Shown here in pieces: positions 12,701-23,480 of a stretch of DNA of 64,000 nt. Made by a program: the position numbers and the translations under genes. The stretch comes from Telopea speciosissima. Lineage: Eukaryota > Streptophyta > Magnoliopsida > Proteales > Proteaceae. The DNA is taken from contig NC_057923.1 of the NCBI RefSeq assembly GCF_018873765.1, forward strand, positions 7,390,413-7,454,412, read 5' to 3'. The first letter of the stretch is position 1; the number at the start of each line of letters is the position of its first letter. The notes beneath the pieces are model-generated. The model had not been told where the DNA came from and made no database searches. It saw only the letters and a program-made list of their open reading frames with translations.

Positions 12701-13045
12701 TAAGAAAAGTGTTGAATACAGGGAACTGTAGGAAATGCTTTTAACGTGTTAACCTTCATGATTAATATGCAGATACCCATTGGAGCAAGATTTATTGGGA
12801 TCCCTGGTACCGAGTCCGCAGCAAATCCTAGTGGTCTCATGGTTGAAGTATACTGGGAACAGGATGATTCGGGCAGACTCTGCATTTCTGGTCACTCACC
12901 TGAAACTTCTATACCACCAAACGTTCAACCTATGGGTTCTTCTGCAGGCACTACCCATGCAACTTTTGGACGAACCGGACGAACCGGACACATACATGGA
13001 TTTGTGATTGATGAAAATCAAATTGAAGGCAATCAAAGGACCTGA
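6703..13045 (+). CDS. ABCA2: ABC transporter A family member 2-like (half-size ABCA)
   Basis: It is a membrane ATP-driven transporter of the half-size plant ABCA2 type. Exons: 6703-7074, 7399-7630, 7722-7891, 7996-8181, 8318-8413, 8494-8694, 8843-9002, 9100-9326, 9885-10002, 10102-10178, 10306-10395, 11307-11450, 11534-11848, 11925-12005, 12469-12645, 12773-13045. They total 2919 nt (972 residues), close to the ~980 of Arabidopsis ABCA2, and all phases agree. An N-terminal membrane span (about residues 30-50) is followed by a luminal loop and a cluster of hydrophobic spans (about 215-400). The single nucleotide-binding domain has Walker A GPNGAGKTT (564-572), signature YSGGM (665-669), Walker B LVILDEP (685-691) and switch His721. 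I chose the ATG at 6703 because MVNLQKGFPLF aligns with the family start; the upstream frame is open but begins at TTG. Intron 5 uses a GC donor. The substrate is unknown. Confidence 0.95.
8414..8493 (+). other. GC-AG intron (intron 5 of the ABCA2-like gene)
   Basis: The exon ends CTGACCCAG and is followed by GCAAGA, not GT. The acceptor is CATTGCAG before CTTGTTACAAC. Both neighbouring exons stay in phase 0 and encode the continuous family sequence GFLTQ-LVTTFGFPYGG, so the GC donor is the only reading that fits. Confidence 0.85.
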
Positions 13046-14491
13046 AAGGATGCCCAAACCGATTCTATGGTTGACTGAAGCAGTTATGTAAAATACATTG
13101 TTGACACTAAGAATTTATCTATTTATTTATTTATTTATTTGTGATAGACACCAAGGGGCTTTATTTAATGACATTCTTTGCGCCTGAGCTTGCTCCATGA
13201 AAGTTTATTAGAAAAATTTACATGAGGGTTGATCCATGTTCCAAGTCCAATTTAAAATCTTTGTTCTCAAAGCTACACTACATGGTATCTCCTGCTTCAT
13301 TACTTTTTCCAAAGTAATTTTTAACTCCACGAGATCAATCCAATTGGGAGGTCCTCTTGATAAAGGGTGTCAATTTACAATTGAAACCAAAAACCGAAAT
13401 CGAAACCAGCCATTTAAAATCGAACCAAATTTAATCCAAAAAATTAGATTTGGTTTGGATTTGGTTTTGAAAAGTGAAATTTCATTCGATTTGGTTTGAT
13501 TTTTGTTTTAAATTTTGAAAACCATAGATATGAACCAAACCGAATAGAGTGTAACCCGAATAAATCGAACTGAAACTACCTACCCTACAATCATTTGTCA
13601 ATGTTGAGTTGTGAGAAATTACCTACTTTGGATTTCTTTGTTGAATTGTGCAAAGAGAATTAAAGATACCAGATTTGAAATTGTGGGACTGTATTTCATG
13701 AGGTTTTAATTTCCTTTCCAATTTATTTGTTTTAACAGGTTATTTCCATTTATTTGATTTTATCCTTATTTTGTGGCTTCATACATTGATTTGTCTCTAT
13801 TTGTCTGTCTTTCAAGGGGTTGGGGGGGCTTGTGAAAGCCTATGGATTACTTTTTCCCATTTGAACCAATCCTATTGGTTTATTTTCTTGTTTCTGCTCT
13901 AAAATCTTGGCTTCTTGAAAACAAAATTATCATTCCAAAGTTCTTACATGGGACGCAAGACCATGCCCAGACACATGGGAGGTGGAAATGACCGACGTGG
14001 CTCTGGATCCCACACAAAGAACACTACCCCTATCATTTATTATTCAATTCGATTTTGATTTAACAAAGTGAAACTGTTTATTAAACCATTCGATTCAGTT
14101 TCAAAACCTTAAAATATTGGTTTTGAACCGGTTAGATCATCCATTAAAAACTAGTACACCATTGAACCACTTATATATATATGCTAAAACCGATTAGCAT
14201 TTTGCTCGAAACCAAAATTCTCCGTAAGGTTTACCGTCACCTTTTGCACAAAATCACAACTCACAACAAAAACATTTGCACAACCTGAAACCCCTGATAG
14301 ATTTTTTCTTCTTTTCTTTAATCTCACATTGAAACTCATAGTTAAGGGTGGCAATTCTAGGTCCGGGGCAAAACCCAAAACTCACCTGGCCTATTTGTTA
14401 AAAGTGTCGGGTTCAAGCTCAGATCGAAAAACATTCAAATTTAGCTCATCTCCAAGGAGCCCAGCACGCCTAGGATGCTGCCAGCCATTGG
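13046..14491. other. 3' flank of the ABCA2-like gene and repeat-rich intergenic DNA
   Basis: The first few hundred bases probably include the 3' untranslated region. From about 13360 to 14150 the sequence is a degenerate AACCGAAAT/TTTGGTTTG-rich repeat of the kind dispersed in plant genomes. A partial GTCATT-core fold-back relative lies at 13944-14030 (GACGCAAGACCATGCCCAGACACATGGGAGG). No gene is seen. Confidence 0.5.
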
Positions 14492-14541
14492 GCTGTGCCG
14501 CACACATCTATAGGCGTGCACCGAGATGTGTGCGGCACAGC
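14492..14541. repeat. Perfect 18-bp hairpin with 14-nt loop
   Basis: Arm GCTGTGCCGCACACATCT (14492-14509) is matched exactly by AGATGTGTGCGGCACAGC (14524-14541). Pairing extends a further three bases after one mismatch. It lies about 0.5 kb upstream of the UTP18-like leader. It may be the remnant core of a fold-back element. Confidence 0.8.
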
Positions 14542-14744
14542 TCAACCGCTAGATATCCCTTGGAAGCTGGATTCCCTGGAGACGATCCTGATCCAAAACA
14601 TTCGATCATTTCCGGTGCAAGGGTACGGCTCAACGGTCCTCTGAACGAGACTGGCTGCTTACGGACCTGAAGCCCATCCAAGTCCGTCCCTATAAAAGCG
14701 AAGTTAATCTATAATCTAAGCTGCCCAAACCCAAAAGGGCCCTA

Positions 14745-14955
14745 ATGGGGGTTTTAAAAATCGGTGAATCGGATCGGGATCGACTGGGACTGATTCTGAT
14801 TTTTGGCATCCTAAATTGAAATATTCACGCCCAAGATTCCCCGATTTCTGCCGTTTTAGGCCGATTTTAGGGTTGTGCGGAGTGATTCCAATCGATTCCG
14901 ATCCGGTCTGAATCGGGAATAGGCAGGGACCGATTCCTGGTTTTAAAACCCTGGC
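14745..14955. mobile_element. Fold-back repeat with GGTTTTAAAA...CGATTC ends
   Basis: The left side GGGGTTTTAAAAATCGGTGAATCGG is the inverted counterpart of the right side CCGATTCCTGGTTTTAAAACC, around a degenerate GATCGG/CCGATT-rich middle. Similar sequences recur at 22604-22850, 49845-50000 and 55277-55637. It sits inside the presumed promoter of the UTP18-like gene. Confidence 0.5.
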
Positions 14956-15018
14956 CCTAAGCCCCTGACCCTTTTCTGTCTTCATTTGCCCATTTTCCTC
15001 TTCAATCGACTAAGTCAC

Positions 15019-15027
15019 AAACCCTAG
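15019..15027 (+). promoter_or_regulatory. Telo-box (AAACCCTAG) near the UTP18-like transcription start
   Basis: AAACCCTAG matches the plant telo-box, an element known to co-occur with site II (TGGGCY) motifs near the start of ribosomal-protein and ribosome-biogenesis genes. An AGCCCA (site II on the - strand) lies upstream at about 14672. The link to expression is inference. Confidence 0.5.
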
Positions 15028-15030
15028 CCA

Positions 15031-15060
15031 CTGCTCGCTGCTCGCTGCTCGCTGCTCGCT
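15031..15060. repeat. (CTGCTCG)4 short tandem repeat
   Basis: Four copies of a 7-base unit lie immediately after the telo-box, probably in or just before the 5' leader of the UTP18-like gene. Confidence 0.85.
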
Positions 15061-15234
15061 AGCACTGTGAAGAATCCGTGATTTGAAGTGAAATCTGAAA
15101 AGGGTGCTAACTATAAAACATTGTTTTTATAGGTATAGAGAAGTGCTTCGGACTCTCTCCTCACTCTGTTACGATTCATCCGCCATCTGCTCCTCCACCT
15201 CTTCTCTTCATTCTGGACTCCATTGCAATCGCAG

Positions 15235-17837
15235 GTTCGTCGACCTTTTCTCTCTGTCTCTTCCACTTTTCTTTTAATCTTCTTATATTGTTTTTTCTGC
15301 TGCGTTTTTGGTTTTGGTATTTGATTTTGGGAATAACAGCTTGGATCAGCTTTCTGTGATTGATTATGTTTGCTCTGAGTAAATGGTTATAATGTTTGGT
15401 GGTTCATTAATTCTACAGCTAAAGAAGATGGAATATCTTATTTTGTGTTTGTACTTTGTAGCACTCTGCTCTACTTCATTCTAGTTTTGAAAGGAAGAAT
15501 CAGTACTTCTTTTCCCTAAACCAATTGATTAATGAATTAAGAATAGGTAAGGTCTCCTCTCAAACATCTCTCTCTTCACTGGCATCTTAAATCGAACTTG
15601 GTGATTCCCTGTTTGATCCATCTCTGTGACAATGGATTACCACTATTTCTTAGTCATTCACTTATTCCTCTTCCCTGCTTTGGTTTGTTTCTTTGAACTT
15701 GAATTTCCAGAAAGTGGTTTGGTTTTAGCAAGAATGTTCTCTTTCTTGTTGTTCAGCATTGGTTGTTGATTTTACTGGGAAAAAGGGTGATATGAGGGTA
15801 TTGGTGCTTTTTTGTTGACTTTGATATAGCAGTGACCATCTTCATTTGGATGGTACTTCCACAACAAGAAAGGAACAATTTTATTCCTTGGATGCTAAAA
15901 TTTTGATATTTTGATATAACAATATGAGTGCATCTGTTTCTGTGTTTTCTTTGTTTCCTTTTGAGTTTATTGGGCATTCTCTCTCTACCTCATTGGTAAT
16001 GCCAGTTTCTTCACAATTTTATTCTTTGGATGCTATTAACTAGGATTCTGTTGTAACATGTGCTCTACTTAACTAGTTTTGCTGAACTTTTTAATAGGAC
16101 TCTGATATGTTAAATGATAATCTTATGAGATGTAATAGGGTTTCTTTTTGATAAAATAATTGTCTATATGCTATTATTTTGTTTATTAGGTGGTCAATGT
16201 CTGTTATATAGTGAATATATGCCCGTATTTTTGTTTGTAGAGCGACCGTATTAAACACATACCGTATAATTGCCGTACACGTTTTATTATGCCGGTTTTG
16301 TAAAAAGTATTATTGCCGTCTGGTCCTTTTAATTCCCGTACGTATCCTTACCCGTTTGATTGCCGTTCCCGAACTTACTAAGGTTACGAACTCCCCTCGC
16401 TTTCTTGGCATTTCTGCAACTCTTTACTCTCTCTCTCCTATTGATTTTACTTTTAAGTTCTTGATCATAGTGTTTCTTCTTGCTCTGTTCCTTATTCACA
16501 CCATGAACTGAATCAAAATCAAATCGATTAACAGGAATTGAACCATTTAACACCCACATTACCATGGGTGAGGAAAACATTTACCTTATAAATAATAAAG
16601 AAATTAAGACAGTCCGATTCACCAGGTTTTGAGGAGGGCAACTAGAGTCAAAAAAATTAGTTCAAGGAGAAACTCGGTTCTCTCTCACTTTGCCCCCCTC
16701 TATATCTGTTCTAGATAAACTGGAACGAACCTGAACCCTAGTGCGGCCGATAGCTTGTACTGGCTGCCCTCTCTCTCTCTCTCTCTCTCTAGGGTTTTAT
16801 TTGCACTTTGTTAATATTTGTGGCATCTTCAAAATATTGACTTTTAAATAAACAGACATAATTTGAATGATGAGTGGAGTTGGAGAGTTGCAATCTTTAG
16901 AGACACGTCTAGCTGATCTACCCCTAATGTCAGAATCTTCAGCAATAAACTGTCCAACGCTGCCTGAAACTAATTTGATCAGTCAAAGAAGAGGTTGTGG
17001 GTTTTAGATGGTCTCTAATCCTTAGTTAGGTCGTTATGAGTTCTGTTCTGGTAGCCCCTGCATTATGTTCCATTTTTACCAACTATCGTTCACAGACAGA
17101 CTACCTTAGCAAGTTAGCAGGGATCACAGAGAGTTAGCTAGAGGCCAGTGAGAAGGTGTGAATCCCACCAGATTACAATTTACAACCCATATCGATTTGA
17201 AGAAATAAGGAGGTAACTCATTTCTCACTCCTGTTGGAACAATTTATGACTTCTGTTTTGATGCTTTGCTGGCTGAAAGAATATCTTTGCCCCTCCCTAG
17301 ACTAATTGGTTTGTTTTGATGGTTCTAAAATACTCTCTTGTCCTCCCAGCTTGGTTGGGAAGGGGGTGCTCCAGCAGGGTTTCATTATTCTTCATGCTTT
17401 TGAGTTGCATTGATTGCTTCCTGCATATATCAGTTTGGTTATTTTCTACTATGATGGTAATGCTGGACCTGTACACTCAGTAAATGTTATGGATAAAAAG
17501 GAAATGAAATTTTTGAAAACTGATTTTTTTTGGAGCTTATGTAATGTCAGTTTCAGTTACTAATTGAGTTTTGCAGAAAGCAAGTTTTTTTTTTTGGGTG
17601 GGGGTGGTGTGGGGAATACCTCAGACCATGAGTTCTCCTCAGATTCAATGGTGTATATTGATTTGTTGACATTATATCATGTTTTAAACTTTGAAGACTC
17701 TAATTATAGGATGCCTTCACTGGAGTTAGCTTGTGAGTTGAGACTCAACTTATTTTTAATTGTTGAAACCTCATGTTGCTCAAGTTTCAGTTGCAGTCCT
17801 TTGTGCTAATGCATTTTGATTTCGGTTGATTTTGCAG
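15235..17837 (+). other. Probable 5' leader intron of the UTP18-like gene
   Basis: A pyrimidine-rich leader ends ATCGCAG followed by GTTCGT (15235). The sequence is then T-rich and stop-rich until TGATTTTGCAG at 17837, 21 bases before the start codon. Long leader introns are common in plants. The donor is inferred, and RNA-seq is needed. The intron contains a fragment related to the hAT-like element at 40649-41622, and (TC)n runs. Confidence 0.5.
16095..16380 (-). mobile_element. Truncated relative of the hAT-like element
   Basis: It is the reverse-complement of much of 40660-40980: shared words include ATGTTAAATGATAATCTTA, TTTTGTTTATTAGGTGGT, GTATTATTGCCGTCTGGTCC and the terminal TTGCCGTTCCCGAACTTACTAA. 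Only one end is present; the other end and the flanking duplication are not found. Confidence 0.7.
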
Positions 17838-17858
17838 AGTTAGCTTTCTGATCAAGCG

Positions 17859-19565
17859 ATGAGTTTAATTTCTCAAAATGCGCTTCCAAAAAACCGAGTT
17901 GATAAGGTTAAAAAGCAGGAGTCTGAAGAACCTGTATTTGTGGAAGGGAATGAAGCAACTGAAGTTACAAAAGAACCCAACTCTGCTGGTTTCAAGAATA
18001 AAAAGAGAAGGAAAGAGAAAAATGAAGATCGGAAGCAGTTAGAGATTGAGCATGAAAAGGAAATGAACAGGCTGGAGAACTTCTTGTTTGGGTCTCTGTA
18101 CTCTCCAGTTGTATATGGAAAGGAAGACGAGGAAGAAGTAAGAGATTTGACCGATGGGGATCCGGCTTTGTTCTTTACAGATAGATCTGCAGATGAGGTT
18201 GTGTCAGCTTATGAGAAGGAGGTGGAATTTCAGGAAGAGAGCAATAGTGAAGTGGAAACAAGGGAGAAGAAACCTGTATGGGTGGATGACGAAGAGGAAA
18301 AAACAACTGTAGATATCGTGAAAGTCAACAGACTGAGGAAATTGAGGAAGAAAGATGATGAGCGTTTGATTTCTGGTTCAGATTATGTGTCAAGGTTGAG
18401 GGCTCAGCATGCCAAGCTGAATCCAGGGACAGAGTGGGCCCAACTTGGCCCACGATCAAGTAATTATGGTCCTTCTGATGATGAATCGGATGAAGAAAAT
18501 GGTGTTGTGATAGCCCGGGATTACAAGAATATTGAAGCACATGATGATATCCTTCAGTCAAATGAAGACCTTGTTCTGAAGAGCGGTGCAAAGTTGTTAC
18601 CTGGATTAGTGGAGCACTCAAGATTGGTAGATGCAAATGCCATGGATCCCTCCAATGGCCCCATAAATTCAGTTCAATTCCACAGAAATGCTCAGTTGTT
18701 ACTTGCAGCAGGATTAGATCGAAGGCTAAGATTTTTCCAGATTGATGGGAAACGGAACACTAAGATACAAAGCATCTTCCTCGAGGATTGTCCCATTCGC
18801 AGAGCTTCTTTCTTACCTGATGGGTCCCAGGTTATTGTTGGGGGAAGGCGTAAGTTCTTTTACAGTGTTGATCTGGTGAAAGCAAGTGTCGATAAGATAG
18901 GACCCTTGACTGGCAGGGAGGAGAAAAGCTTGGAAGTTTTTGAGGTATCCCCTGATTCTAGTACTATTGCTTTTGTGGGTAATGAAGGTTATATTCTCTT
19001 GGTTTCAACGAAAACAAAAGAGCTGATTGGCACACTGAAGATGAACGGGACTGCTCGAGCTTTGGCTTTCGCTGATGATGGAAGGCAACTGTTGAGTTTT
19101 GGTGGGGATGGACATGTCTACCACTGGGACTTGCGAAGGAGGACATGCTTTCATAAAGGTGTCGACGAAGGTTGTGTTTATGGTTCTGCTCTTTGTACCT
19201 CTCCAAATGGAAGTCTTTTTGCAGCAGGTTCAGAAAGTGGGATTGTCAATATTTACAACGGAGAAGAGTTCTTAGGGAACAAGAGAAAACCGATCAAGAC
19301 TGTCGAGAATATAACTACTACGGTGGATTATTTAAAATTCAATCATGATGCTCAGATATTGGCTATTTGCTCAACTATGCAGAAGAATAGCTTAAAGCTA
19401 ATTCACATCCCATCTTATACTGTATTCTCCAATTGGCCCCCACCAAACAGGACTCTTCATTATCCTAGGTGTTTAGATTTCAGTCCTGGTGGAGGTTTCA
19501 TGGCCATGGGAAACGCTGCAGGGAAAGTGTTCTTGTACAAGTTGCATCATTACCAACATGCATAG
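17859..19565 (+). CDS. UTP18: U3 snoRNP-associated WD-repeat protein UTP18-like
   Basis: It is a nucleolar component of the small-subunit processome, which acts on early pre-18S rRNA. The coding region is one uninterrupted exon of 568 codons, the usual family size (~550). Residues 1-65 are Lys/Glu-rich (KNKKRRKEKNEDRK, a likely nuclear/nucleolar targeting region). Then come EMNRLENFLFGSLYSP, an acidic linker, KPVWVDDEEE and YVSRLRAQHAKLNPGTEWA, all characteristic of UTP18. A C-terminal WD40 propeller from about residue 260 contains PINSVQFHRNAQLLLAAGLD, FGGDGHVYHWDLRRR and LDFSPGGGFMAMGNAAGKV and ends KLHHYQHA. The ATG is the first in frame after the putative leader acceptor. An upstream telo-box fits co-regulation with ribosome biogenesis genes. 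No defects are seen. Confidence 0.93.
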   Translation: MSLISQNALPKNRVDKVKKQESEEPVFVEGNEATEVTKEPNSAGFKNKKRRKEKNEDRKQLEIEHEKEMNRLENFLFGSLYSPVVYGKEDEEEVRDLTDGDPALFFTDRSADEVVSAYEKEVEFQEESNSEVETREKKPVWVDDEEEKTTVDIVKVNRLRKLRKKDDERLISGSDYVSRLRAQHAKLNPGTEWAQLGPRSSNYGPSDDESDEENGVVIARDYKNIEAHDDILQSNEDLVLKSGAKLLPGLVEHSRLVDANAMDPSNGPINSVQFHRNAQLLLAAGLDRRLRFFQIDGKRNTKIQSIFLEDCPIRRASFLPDGSQVIVGGRRKFFYSVDLVKASVDKIGPLTGREEKSLEVFEVSPDSSTIAFVGNEGYILLVSTKTKELIGTLKMNGTARALAFADDGRQLLSFGGDGHVYHWDLRRRTCFHKGVDEGCVYGSALCTSPNGSLFAAGSESGIVNIYNGEEFLGNKRKPIKTVENITTTVDYLKFNHDAQILAICSTMQKNSLKLIHIPSYTVFSNWPPPNRTLHYPRCLDFSPGGGFMAMGNAAGKVFLYKLHHYQHA

Positions 19566-21718
19566 AGTGATGGGAATGTAACTGAACATCTCGGCTGTCT
19601 TTTATGATTGGTATTCCAGATGCCAAATTTGAAAAGCTGCTTGGTAGCCATGTGAAATGCCGTGGCACAGCGGCAGATCTTGTACAAGCTTCATAGAGTG
19701 ATGTAATCTCAACTAAAGTCTTGACTGTTTAACCTGTATGAGTATATGAGATGCCAAAAGTTGCGACAGCTGTTTCTGATACTAGCAGAGCATCATTTTT
19801 TGTTGATGATGGAGGATTATGCCTGGTAATTACCTTACTTTGAACTTGTGGATTTTGATTTAATCAAGGAGTTTATTAGTTTTGTTTGCTCATTGTATAA
19901 CTTTGTATGGGTGGCACTATTATGAGGGAGACAATTTTGAGCGTCTCAAGTAATAGGTTTAGGTGACCATCTTTTTTATAGTAGCCAGAGTTTATTGAAA
20001 TGTCCTTTAATTGTTTCTGACATTCATGTGTCTTTTGAGTTTATGAAATCTGTAAAGCTTTCTGGACATCAATAGGGGAAAAAATTTTAGTCACGTTAAA
20101 TTAACTGTCTTTTCAACAAGTTTTGCTCATTAGGCACTTATAAGCATAAACCTTATTCTAACTCCTTTAGAGGTTTAAATATAATGTACAGATGACGTGG
20201 TTGTGGTTCTTCTGTATCTTTTGTCTTGGTTTAATTTCTGCTTTGTTTGAAGAGTTTTCCACACACACACACACGTGCAGTGTGTCTGGTAACTTCGGTG
20301 TAGTAAGTTGGTTTGTTTAAGCTTTGAGAAGTGTGTTCTGTGAAGCCTTCGGAATAATTTTCGATATTTGTTGTGCAAATTACATGTTAGTTTGAGGTGT
20401 TTCATTCAGGCTTGTCAAAGCCTTAAACATAGATCATATAATTCAACTTTTAAGGGATTGGGCGTGAGATTAGCCTTGTTAGCTCCTAAATCAGGAGGGT
20501 AAATAAACTGACGTAGTGCTTTCTCAATCGTATATGTATAATGTAGATGACAGTAAGGTTAAGTGACTTCTTGGATAGCAACATTCGACCAACTTTACCT
20601 CAACACATTCTATAAGGTCCTTGTTATAGTTGAATGAATAGGTTGGTTGTCAAAGCTTGTAACCACAGTGGTTTTATTATCTGTGTTGTCTCATGTTTAA
20701 ATAATAATGTCTTTAACAGCCCTTAATTAGCTGCTGTGGATTTACATCATGAATAATTTATTTTGGCACTGTGGATGGTGTCCTCCTGAAGTTTTTTAGT
20801 TTCATTTGTGAATTGTCAAAACTCTCTATCTTAGGGGCTACAGATTGTATATGCATCAGTTCTTCATTCAAGGAATTTAGTAATTGCTGGGAAGGGGATA
20901 TCAAACAGGTGGAGCTGTATAAAATTACTTGTAATGATATAACACGAATTGATCTCTGAAACCAAAAGAAGTTACTAACAGTGAAAAGGACTGGAATCTG
21001 TGCAAGCCTGGTAACTAGTTTACTGCAAAAACAGTAGTGGGATCCAACACATAACCTTCTACAAACAAGATACTTCGCCCAAGTTGTATACCCCTAGTAA
21101 GCAGTTTAAATACTCAATGCATCCTACTTCAGCTTAAAACATTCGGTGTGGAAGCTTTTCAGTGGTTACTATGGCTGTCTTGTGGGAAGTAAATAGAAGG
21201 GAAGTGAAATTGATTTAAAAAATGGAGTTATATTCTGGGAATTTGATGTCCACACTGTCGGTATCATGTGCCCTTTCACAGTCTCTCCTCCCAGACATGT
21301 GCGTGCATGGGAAATTCCATCCAACACCGGCTTGTCGATCCCCTGACCTTATACCCCTCAGTTTCAGACGTAATCTTTATTTAATTTTTCAAATTAAATT
21401 GGTTGCCAAGTAAAAGAAAATTTAAGCACCATATTTTGAATGTTTTAGAATTATTTACACAATCATGTTAAGTAATGATTATAAAAGTTTATATTTTTCA
21501 GTATTGATTTGATTTTAGTTTCCTTTCCTTTATTTCCCTTGCAACTTGCATTTCTCATCATTGTGACATATGTTGCAAACAAATAATATGTGGGTCTGGT
21601 ATTATCACCAAATCCAGATGAAGCAAACGTCCTCTTCTGAATGCTTTCTAAATCTTCCGTTACTCAACCTTATGTGAGCAACATTTACTTACAGGACCTT
21701 TAGTTGTAGGCTGTGTTT
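19566..21718. other. 3' flank of the UTP18-like gene and intergenic DNA, no further gene seen
   Basis: It probably includes the 3' untranslated region in the first ~250 bases. The rest is T-rich with a (CA)n run near 20263-20275. The open frames are short and unrecognisable. Confidence 0.5.
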
Positions 21719-21799
21719 GGTATGCATTCTTGGGTGATAAAAACAACTATTTTTATCATTCGAGAATTCATAATTGACCTAGAATGCATAAACACAGCC
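21719..21799. mobile_element. Small MITE, GTGTTTGGTATGCATTC family, copy 2
   Basis: It is 81 bp, with GGCTGTGTTTGGTATGCATTC at the left mirrored by GAATGCATAAACACAGCC at the right. It shares ends and internal words (ATCATTCGAGAAT, TTGACCTAGAATGCAT) with 4533-4653. Confidence 0.65.
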
Positions 21800-22603
21800 G
21801 TAATCACATTGGATGTGAGTTAAACCTTGATTCTGTTATGTGTCAACTTAGATGAGGACTGAAAATTCAGGATTACAAGAGGGTGATTGCTTATAAAATG
21901 AGGGTATGGCATTTGATGGAAAGAGAATGATTTTGCTTGGATGCTGAAACTTGATAGGTGGTCAAGCTAGGTAATTCCTTAAAAAATTCAATAGTCAAGT
22001 TTGCCACATCATTCTTTCATGTGATAGAATCAGGCCATGGTTCAAATCTAATTTTAACCCATGCGGTTATAATTAGATTTTTCATTTTACTCTTTCTTGG
22101 TTGTAAACTGGTTAGTTTTTGGTAAAACGAGTAGGTGGTGAGCGAATGTTGAAGTCTTATCGTGTAGCCCTAGCATAATAGTGCGGGGGTCAATGAGAGA
22201 ACATGCAGGGACATCAATATGGATGAAATTTTTTATTTTAAGAGAGGTCGGGTGGTAATTTTGTGTGCTCCTATGTTTGGGCATACAATCCACTTAACCG
22301 GGCAGTGTTTTTTCCCCCTAATATTATGTGGGTAACATATTCACTTGGTATCATAACTGAATATTTGTATGTTGCATCAATCAAAGAATTAATGCAACAA
22401 ATATTATTATCTACCAGCTTATCAAAGAGGGATATAAAATCTGGCTGTATCTCTCATGGGATCGATCATATTGGCATATAACATTTGATATACAAGGAAC
22501 AAACTTATCATGCAGCGGTTCACTTGGAAGTTGGAATCCTGATCGTATTTTACATTTTTATAACTAATACTTATGGAGTAGTAAGATTCCTACTACTACT
22601 GAG

Positions 22604-22850
22604 CATGGTTTTAGTAATCGGTATCGGTCTTTGTCGATATTGATTCAATGTATCGATCCGTATAGTCACGTATACACTTGTTTTCTTTCAAAAATTAGAT
22701 TTTTTTTTTTTTATACATTTTTATCTTAGTCTGTACCAATCCAGCAATATGAGATCGGTGAGGAATCGTGATCGGTCTCTATTGATATCGATATGAATCG
22801 ATATCAATCTCCATCAATACCAATACAAATCGGTCGATCCGGTCAATGAA
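22604..22850. repeat. GGTTTTAGTAATCGG dispersed repeat, copy 2
   Basis: It begins CATGGTTTTAGTAATCGGTA and continues with GATCGG/ATCGATAT words. Relatives are at 14745, 49845 and 55277. The ends are uncertain. Confidence 0.5.
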
Positions 22851-23207
22851 TTGTTTCTATTTGCACTATTCAGGTGAAAAAATGAAAATAGTCAAATGAA
22901 GCCCTTTTTAATTTTACACCGTCCCCAGCATTGTGTCATCCACTGTCAAATGGAACGGTTCTGGCTAATCAGGATTGTTCCGTTACAGACCCCAGAGGCG
23001 TCATTCCCAGAATTGGTCCGTATGCTAAACAGATTCAAAATTAAGATTCAGTTCTGTTTAATTATTGGCTGGTTTGGTAATTTCTGGCATTCGATGTCAA
23101 ACACTCAAATATCAATGTTTATTTGTAAGGGAAAATGGACTTTGTCCGAGAGCACGGCTCTTACACTAGACATAGGATGGGGTAAAATGATCGCCTCATG
23201 GCTAGGG

Positions 23208-23480
23208 ATGAAAATGAATAGCCGAAATCCATTTCCGTATCCGTGTCCGTATTTGTTTAGCACTATCCGAACCCGTCTGAAAGCTAAACGGATACGGATA
23301 CGGATAGGTTATAGCTATCCAAAAAACTATATTTACATGTAAACGGATAAAATATCAGATCCGTATCCGTGTCCATATCTGTTTAGCATTATCCGAATCT
23401 GTCCGAAAGCTAATCGAATGCGGATGCGGATATAGCATTATCCGAGCCAAATCCGATCCGTTTACATCCGTACTCACGGC
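23208..23480. repeat. Degenerate ATCCGTATCCG repeat
   Basis: Multiple direct and inverted copies of TCCGTATCCG, GTTTAGCA.TATCCGAA and AAACGGATA make a partly self-complementary block. It is a dispersed plant repeat, and the type is not assigned. Confidence 0.5.

Noticed and set aside
22896-23342. 148-codon + strand frame
   Set aside because: It runs through the degenerate ATCCGTATCCG repeat and a fold-back relative, and has no domain.
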